In this document: positions 57,621 through 64,000 of the stretch, in pieces
Layout: each line of letters begins with the position of its first letter
Position numbering within the stretch: the stretch's first letter is position 1
From: Aurifilum marmelostoma
Lineage: Eukaryota; Ascomycota; Sordariomycetes; Diaporthales; Cryphonectriaceae
DNA: 64,000 nucleotides
Direction of reading: 5' to 3'
Assembly (NCBI GenBank): GCA_027559495.1
Contig: JAMXSV010000009.1
Coordinates: 124,001-188,000, forward strand
Notes under the pieces: model-generated
Databases searched by the model: none
What the model was told of the DNA's origin: nothing
What the model saw: the letters and a program-made list of their open reading frames with translations, nothing else
Program-made: the position numbers and the translations under genes

Positions 57621-60409
57621 TCAAACCCGCAATAACTCTAATAAGAGCTTCATAACTGGGTTTTTGGACTCGAGAAGGCATTCGATCCGTTCTACCTCAT
57701 CGCGTGCCTGAAGCCATAGATCCATAATAACGGCCCGAACATATTCAAGACACTTTGCCTGCTCGATCATGTCAAGCACAAACTGCTTTTGCGTTGTAGT
57801 CATACTTCCCTGCTTCCTCCCTGTTGCCATTATATTGAGCAGTGCCATGTGGTTTGGCTGCGTCTGAATCATATGGATGAGTGCCAGTGACCATTTTCCC
57901 TCGTCCAGATCCTCGCAGAAGCCCTTTTGCTTTCTGTACTACACGGATTTAGTATTGTTAGGTCGCGGTCCTCTCTTCTCTAGTATACCAGGGGCGCGCT
58001 GCGGTACTCACGTCGGCAGAAACCAGGTTCTGGTAATCGTCACGAATCTGGAAATAGCGTCCAAGCAGACTCGTCAACCGTTGAAGGCAGCTTTGAACAT
58101 CAACATTAGGAACCTCATCGACTGCTGCATTAATCATGAGTCCAGTGGCAATTGAAAATAGCTGTCCGGTTTCTGAGTTCATGTTAGCCTTGATCCAGAT
58201 CAAAATTATGACTTGTCTGTACAATGTTGTACTCACTTTGATCAATCATCCTGTAGTACTCCTCCTCACTAGGAACTCGACCATTGTAGCTCCAGAAGAG
58301 ATCCAAGGCTTGCCCCTGGAACAGATTCATCATACTCGCTGTTGACCTTGTTAACAGTTTATACTTCGGTACCCCGTCGATTAGCTTTCAGATGCAAGGT
58401 AGGTACACACTCATTAAATCTTGGATAGCATCGCTAGAAGAAAACTCCATGATTTTTCCAATCGCTCTCACAATCGAGTAAGTTGCTGTGTTCACAGTCT
58501 GTGCTGGACCAAAGATGGTATGTGTTGATGGTTTGCTGCGTCTCAGGGGGGAGTTGTCTTGGAAATCGTCGAGCCTAACAAAAGCATCACTTAGTCTTGT
58601 CATAAGAGGTCTTGACCCTTCTGGACACATACAGCAGCGAAGCATTGTGCAAGACACACACTGCATCCTTTATTCTCTCCACCCTCTCATCAGGCACATG
58701 CAACCAGTCGTTCAATGCATCGATGAATTGATCCCGAACTCCCTTTGATGGCATCGAAGCAATGTAGTCATAGGGTGCCTCGAGAATTGCTTTCTATTGA
58801 TGGATAAGTCTCAGCCCTGGGTCCTAATTATGAGGAGCAGAGTAATGCTTTCAGGCTGGAGGGACATGATAATAACGTACCTCAAAGACTACATGGTCCT
58901 GCTCATTGAGCGCATGATGTCCCTTGCCCTCGTTGTTGCTATGTGCAGGCTTCAGAGATGGGCTAGTGCACGATGAAGGAGTTTGTTGGGCACTTGGACG
59001 CCCCGAGGTACTTCCCATGGTGTCAGATTCGTCTGCTTCAGGTGACATAGCATATTTGTCCGAAATGCTGTCAATGCCTTGCGCCAGTGCAGGCGGTGGG
59101 TCCAGAGGTGGCAGTCCTTGATGCATCCATTCTAACTGTGTCTTGTTGAATGAAATGCTTGGGTTGTACCTTGGGCATTCAAGGCTCCAGACCACGTTTC
59201 CGGAAATGCTGTAGAGCATGGCGTCGAGGTACTTTCTAAGATCGATCGAGATCGCTGTGTCGTTCTTGGTGGCCTCGATCACCTCGAGGTATTTGGCGAC
59301 GTACTCAACTATGAGCTTCCGACAGATTTGCATAGCCCCGTCTACATCCGTCTGGTGCTCCTGCATCACCACCCAAACGGCGTTGACAACGTGATCTTTG
59401 CCGTGACGCATCGCGGCATCCCGCTCCTTTGGCCAGGACCAAAGATCATTTTGCAACCCCACCGCAATCCACGCAGTTGCCATGAGCTCGCGACAGAGTG
59501 CAATCTCATGGTCCGGAATGTGGAGTCCCAGGGCGAAAGTTACAAGCCCGAACCAGAACCTATCGGCGTATATGTACTTTAGTGTTCATAGTCTACTATT
59601 TGCGACAAGGGGAAACCGTCCAATTTGTCTTCACTCACATCTCTCCCACATCCATGATGCGGTACGGTATGTACTTGTCTAGCTCGACAAAACGGGTCTC
59701 GTGTTGGCGGCTGGACCCGACCTCTAGGAAACGTGCCCATGACTTCATGGTAGTTTTGGCACATTCAGGGTCGATTGCCAGCATCTCGAGGAAGAGCTGC
59801 GACTGAATGTGCTTCTTTCCTGCCTGCCGCACATCGTCCTTGGATGAGGTGTCAATCGCGCCCGTCTGAGCGGCCTCAAGAAATGCGGTCATCATCTCGT
59901 CATTCTCAACCTCGCCCTGTTCATGATGTCAGGGTTATTCCTTGATCTCTCTGCAGTATAGCGTGGGGCGGTGACTATACCGTGTCATAGTCGACATGGT
60001 CGGTGACGTCTGTGAAGAAAGACGCTGCGTTAGATTGACATAATACACAGGTACAGGAAACCGTATGATCAAGGTTGCCACCAAGGAAGGGAAGGTCAAA
60101 GCTAATCGGAGAGCTAAGGATGTCGCACATACCATCGTGAAGAAACGCAAATTCATTCGCGTACGAGATGACCTCCAATCTTTCGGGTCTGCATTCCGGT
60201 ACAGCCACCGAGATGAAGCTAAACCTGGGTCCAAGCGTCCCTCGGTACTCACGGCAAGGACCAATGTGCTTGTTCCAGTCCTCGTGAGCACGAATGGCAC
60301 CTCGGTCCTCGAGAGTGATGAACTTGCTCCTGCGCACACTGATTCCGTCGCAGAGTCCCTCAGTATCATAGGTCGAGGGGTCGATGACTTCTGAGTATTC
60401 AAACTCCAT
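57621..60409 (-). CDS. Chimeric terpene cyclase-prenyltransferase, fusicoccadiene synthase-like
   Basis: Nine exons (introns 60010-60132, 59917-59980, 59560-59638, 58794-58880, 58575-58632, 58339-58410, 58173-58236, 57939-58011) join in frame to 722 residues, the usual length. The N-terminal class I cyclase has the Asp-rich motif DDVTD at 92-96 and the NSE triad N232/S236/E240 in 'NDLWSWPKE'. A variable, Ser/Pro-rich linker (~residues 340-415) follows. The C-terminal polyprenyl synthase has 'LLDDFQDNSPLRR' (~476-488) and 'DDYQNLVSAD' (608-617), ending LLELLRV. The prenyltransferase makes GGPP from DMAPP or longer primers plus IPP; the cyclase turns it into a diterpene. Overall similarity to Phomopsis fusicoccadiene synthase, recalled from general knowledge, is strong, so a 5-8-5 fusicoccane product is likely. 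A changed product from subtle active-site differences cannot be excluded. Confidence 0.95.
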
Positions 60410-61590
60410 GTTTGAAGATGACTACAACGTAGTGGTACGTTACCAAGACAATAAAGACAATGGAAATAAGGTGAAAATTAGACTCCAGAAACTCAAGGAC
60501 GTAGGGTTTAACGATGTGAGAGTGAGAGTGTTCAGGGTGCATCTCAGTGTGTGGGGGATAATAATATAGATATACTTTTGTCATAGAACCTAATGCTTCG
60601 ACCAAGATGTCTGCTCAACGCGTGGGCTACCGAGGTCAACGAAATTTTATAAGCGTTTATACGGGGAAAGAAGCTGTATTGCAGTGCGTTGAGGAGAGGC
60701 GAAGACGGAGAAAAGCAGACCGGGAAGGCCTGTTTCTATCTGACGCCATCCAAGGCTCTGGCTCTCTGGCTCTCTGGCCGTTGGCAGGCGGGCAAGGCAA
60801 TGCACAGGCATGCGTCAGTGACTCCTTGGCTCTCGCAGATTCGCCTCAGCAGTACCCTCCCAAGAGTGGTCTCGGTAATTAATTTGATTCGTTAAGCCCA
60901 AATCGATCAGCTTTCAGGAATACTAGCGTCGGCCACAGACTGGTAGTGTTTCCCGGATGTTTTGCGGAGAAAGTCGAGGCTACCTTCCTGTTTCAGTTGA
61001 TGTGGACGTCTCTTATGAAGAAAGAAAGAGGTAAACATCGTGAGAATACAGTCTATAAAGCCAGCCCAGATTTGCATCTGCACACCAAGAAAGCTTATGA
61101 CCCACATCTTTCTTGGCTTGCGCGCTCCGTTTCAGGAATGCATAGACGATACCTTCGAAGTTACTGGCGGTCGGCTTGATATGTCCGAGATGGGTCCATG
61201 CAAGGAGTACGCACTACATGGCGTGTCCGCGAGCAAGTTGACTGGTACGCATCATTTTTTGCCTTGGCGTGTTGACATGGGATCACGAGCAAGATACTTT
61301 GGGCTTGACCAGCTTCGCTGCTGCGTGGAGAACTGACAGACTCGGCGCTTCCTGTGAATATGGTCTACTCGGGGATTGGCTTGCATTGCATGCATGGCCT
61401 GAGGATCCAATTATTGCTGCGCGGAGCTGCTAGGTTGTTGGTCCGCAACATCTTGTCAGATAGAGTGGCGATTTGTGTTGAACATGTTCAGTTGTGCATC
61501 GGAGAGCGCAAAGCTATAATCACGATAGTCTCGACTCCCGTGGCATTTAGGAATCTGTCAAACTCAGGCCCCCCTCACAATCGCTGTACC
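60410..61590. promoter_or_regulatory. Divergent promoter region, synthase / P450 2
   Basis: 1.18 kb between the synthase start and the start of P450 2, transcribed in opposite directions. Short ORFs at 60.6-60.9 and 61.0-61.3 kb show no family features. It is the natural place for cluster-specific regulator sites. Confidence 0.5.
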
Positions 61591-63571
61591 ATGCACGAGC
61601 TACAAGACTTGTTGGATATAATCCAGCACCACAAGATTCTAGCCTTGTGCAATGGACTAGTCGTCTATGCCTGTGTCTCTTTCATCGTCAAGGTCGTGTA
61701 TCGCATTTACTTCCATCCACTCGCCAAGTTCCCTGGCCCCAGGATCGCAGCTGCAACACATCTCTATGAGATTGCATGGGATTATTTTGGCTGTGGCGCG
61801 TACCTCTACGAGATCCGACGCATGCATGAGCGATATGGTACGTACTTGTAGCGCACTGAATGAAACACTCATGCTAAGATGATGATGATAACTGACACCT
61901 ATGTGAAGGCCCCATCGTCAGGATAAATCCAATTGAATTATCTGTTGACGATCCCGAGTTCTACAATGTACTCTACGTCGGAGGGTCGGTTAGGAAAACG
62001 AACGCCTTGCCAAGTTTCGGGGACGGCATGGACTTCAACGGTACGGACGGCGTAGCTTTCTGGCGAACACGTTGTCAAGGCTGAGATAGTCAAAGCTAAT
62101 GCCCTAGTCTAGGGTCCCATGGAATGACAGTCGAGCATGATCACCACAGGCTTCGACGAAAGCCGATGGAGCCATTCTTCTCCAAAGGAAGCATCGCGAG
62201 GCTGGAAGACCGGCTTCAGGACCTGACTATCACCTTGGTGCAGCGACTGCACGAATACAAGGGAACCGGCCAGGTTCTAAGGCTCGACCACGTCTTTGCT
62301 GCCATGGCAGGCGATGTTGTCAACGTTCTGTGTATCGCAAACCCGACGATGTCCTTCCTACGTCATCCGGACTTCAACCCATACTGGTATGAGCTGTTTC
62401 ACACGTTGATTCGATCCATGCCTCTGTTCATGAACTTTCCGCAGATCATCAAGTACGTATTTGTTTGGGCTTTCTCGTGGTTTCTCGTCTTGAGAGGCGT
62501 CCGACTGATAATGTTGTACAAATAGATTGGTCAGGCTTGTTCCGACATCTTTGCTAGAAAAGCTGGATCCTCGAAGTCAGATGTTTCGCGAATGGCGTAT
62601 CGTAAGCCGCCCCTTTTCACTGTCGAGGGTCGGTTCGAGTGCTGATAGACGACGCATTTAGATGTCAGTCAACCACATTCTCGATGCAAAAGAACGGAAG
62701 GAAAAAGGTCTCACTTTCGTAAACGAAGAGGACAAGATGAAATGCGAAACTCTCTTTGACCACATCGTCAACAGTGGTCTTCCAGAGTCTGAGCTATCAG
62801 TTGAACGGCTTGCGTCCGAAGCACAGGTGGTCATGGGAGCTGGTACTGTTACTACTGCCCGCACCATGGACTTTCTCGCTGTATACATTCTGTCAAATGA
62901 CCGCGTCTACCAGCGGCTATGTGAGGAACTTCGGGAGCCTATGAAGGACTTTCCGGAAAGGATTCCACCATACTCAGAGCTCGAGAAGCTACCGTGGCTT
63001 CAGGCTTGCATCAAAGAAGCCTTGCGTCTCAGTCCAGGCTTGACACACCGTTTGCCCCGTGTCTCGCCACGTGATGAACTGTTCTACAAGAACTGGGTTA
63101 TTCCTAAAGGCGTGAGTGGGTCGAAGAAGGATGAGGCTATAATCATTGGAAAGTATTTGGCTAATTTGATCGCTACGCATTTAACAGACACCGGTCGGTA
63201 TGTCGGCGTTATTCTTGCACACGGACCCATTGGTGTACAAGGATCCAATGGTGTATCGCCCAGAACGGTGGCTGGACAATGTCACTCCAGAGATGCTTAG
63301 GAACTACGTCCCTTTCACCAAGGGCTCGCGTCGTTGCTTAGGGGTCGAGTAAGTCGATTTTGTTCCTGCGTCCAGAAAGATCTACCTAACATGCCATCAC
63401 AGGTTATCGTATGCCGAAATTACCCTGGTATTCGCATCGCTGTTCGGTCCGAATGGGCCCAAGTTGAAGTTGTATGAGACTGATGAGTCGGACGCGGATC
63501 CAGCGTGCCATTTCCTTCTCCCACTACCTCGTCTTGACAGCAAAGGCATCCGCGTCACAGTGGAAGCTTAA
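61591..63571 (+). CDS. Cytochrome P450 monooxygenase 2
   Basis: Seven exons (introns 61838-61908, 62041-62112, 62453-62525, 62602-62661, 63112-63187, 63349-63402) give 524 residues. The ATG at 61591 opens a hydrophobic anchor (~residues 15-35) followed by 'YFHPLAKFPGPRIAA'. Next are 'PIVRINPIELSV', 'HDHHRLRRKPMEPFFS' (C-helix), an I-helix 'VVMGAGTVTTARTM' in which the AGxxT signature is present, 'CIKEALRLSPG' (ExxR), 'YRPERWL' and the heme loop 'FTKGSRRCLGVE' with Cys465. It resembles the trichodiene-oxygenase-like P450s common in sesqui- and diterpene clusters. Divergent expression with the synthase argues for an early oxidation step. All exons join in frame. Confidence 0.92.
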
Positions 63572-64000
63572 TCGAAGCCAAGAATTGTGGACTGCATGCG
63601 ATGTACAACTTCTGAGTCATGAAGATTTCCTATTTTGGATTAAGTAGTAAAGGAGCGGCAAAGGCCCCTAACAAGATACTTATATATAAAAGTAGCTTAA
63701 TTCAGCCGCTGAGATTGGATTTTGGAATCAAATAAAGTTAACAGGCATTATTGAGTTGCCTTTTTGGGCGGGTCAGCACAATGTCTAACTTCCCCTAGAG
63801 TTGCTAGTCATGTAAGAAAAATTGTACATCGCGCGCTTCTAGGCTTGCTTGTGAGATAATGTTGTGCTGGCCGCTTGTTAGAGTCCACCGTATAAAGTTC
63901 ATCCTCTCACTAGATGTCGCACAGCCGAGTTTCAGCATGACCATGTACTGTGAATTCCAATATGGTTTGTAACCTCGCGTTGTGTGGAGCACTTGGTTGT
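63572..64000. other. 3' flank of P450 2 to window edge
   Basis: 429 bp with no recognisable gene. The cluster may continue beyond the window. Confidence 0.5.

Noticed and set aside
61165..61190. CGG...CCG half-sites in the synthase/P450 promoter as a Zn2Cys6 binding site
   Set aside because: Such spaced triplets occur by chance at this density, and I have no second conserved copy in the other cluster promoters.
60607..61336. Three overlapping short ORFs as extra cluster genes
   Set aside because: No domain, no splice-consistent extension and unrelated frames; more likely promoter sequence between the synthase and P450 2.

Overview
This window looks like nuclear DNA from a filamentous ascomycete (Pezizomycotina). 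Protein genes carry short introns (about 45-125 bp) with fungal donors, acceptors and CTAAC-like branch points. The families are typical: Zn2Cys6 regulator, HET-domain protein, siderophore-type MFS transporter, fungal P450s and a chimeric prenyltransferase/terpene cyclase. A central ~21 kb block is extremely TA-rich and full of TAG/TAA stops where Q and W codons belong, the signature of repeat-induced point mutation (RIP).

Layout. 1-7.4 kb is gene-poor: the 5' end of a secreted protein, a two-exon GFA-type zinc protein, a miniature LTR (TRIM-like) element and a membrane-protein gene on the minus strand whose 5' end stops at a transposon. 7.4-28.2 kb is an AT isochore of three LTR retrotransposons: a minus-strand Ty1/copia element (202-bp LTRs), and next to it a plus-strand Ty3/gypsy element (222/223-bp LTRs, TSD GATTA) that contains a second, nested plus-strand Ty3/gypsy chromovirus (461-bp LTRs, TSD CTAGC). 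28.2-33 kb returns to normal composition, with an amidase and a Zn2Cys6 regulator placed tail to tail.

33.3-40.4 kb is a graveyard of four recognisable but broken metabolic genes: a cupin, a UbiA-type prenyltransferase, a short-chain dehydrogenase and a cytochrome P450. They look like the remains of a second biosynthetic cluster. 41.9-48.5 kb holds a siderophore-type transporter, a second copy of the TRIM-like element, a HET-domain gene and a small secreted protein. A pair of ~325-bp direct repeats lies at 49.1-49.8 kb.

50.6-63.6 kb is the centrepiece, an apparently intact fusicoccane-type diterpenoid cluster: a short-chain dehydrogenase, a P450, a 2-oxoglutarate-dependent dioxygenase, a 722-residue chimeric terpene synthase closely resembling fungal fusicoccadiene synthases, and a second P450. 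The synthase would build GGPP with its C-terminal prenyltransferase domain and cyclise it with its N-terminal cyclase domain; the P450s, dioxygenase and SDR would then oxidise the 5-8-5 skeleton. The genes form two divergent pairs, and the cluster may continue past the right edge. All five genes could be spliced in silico into uninterrupted frames, in sharp contrast to the dead genes 15 kb to the left.
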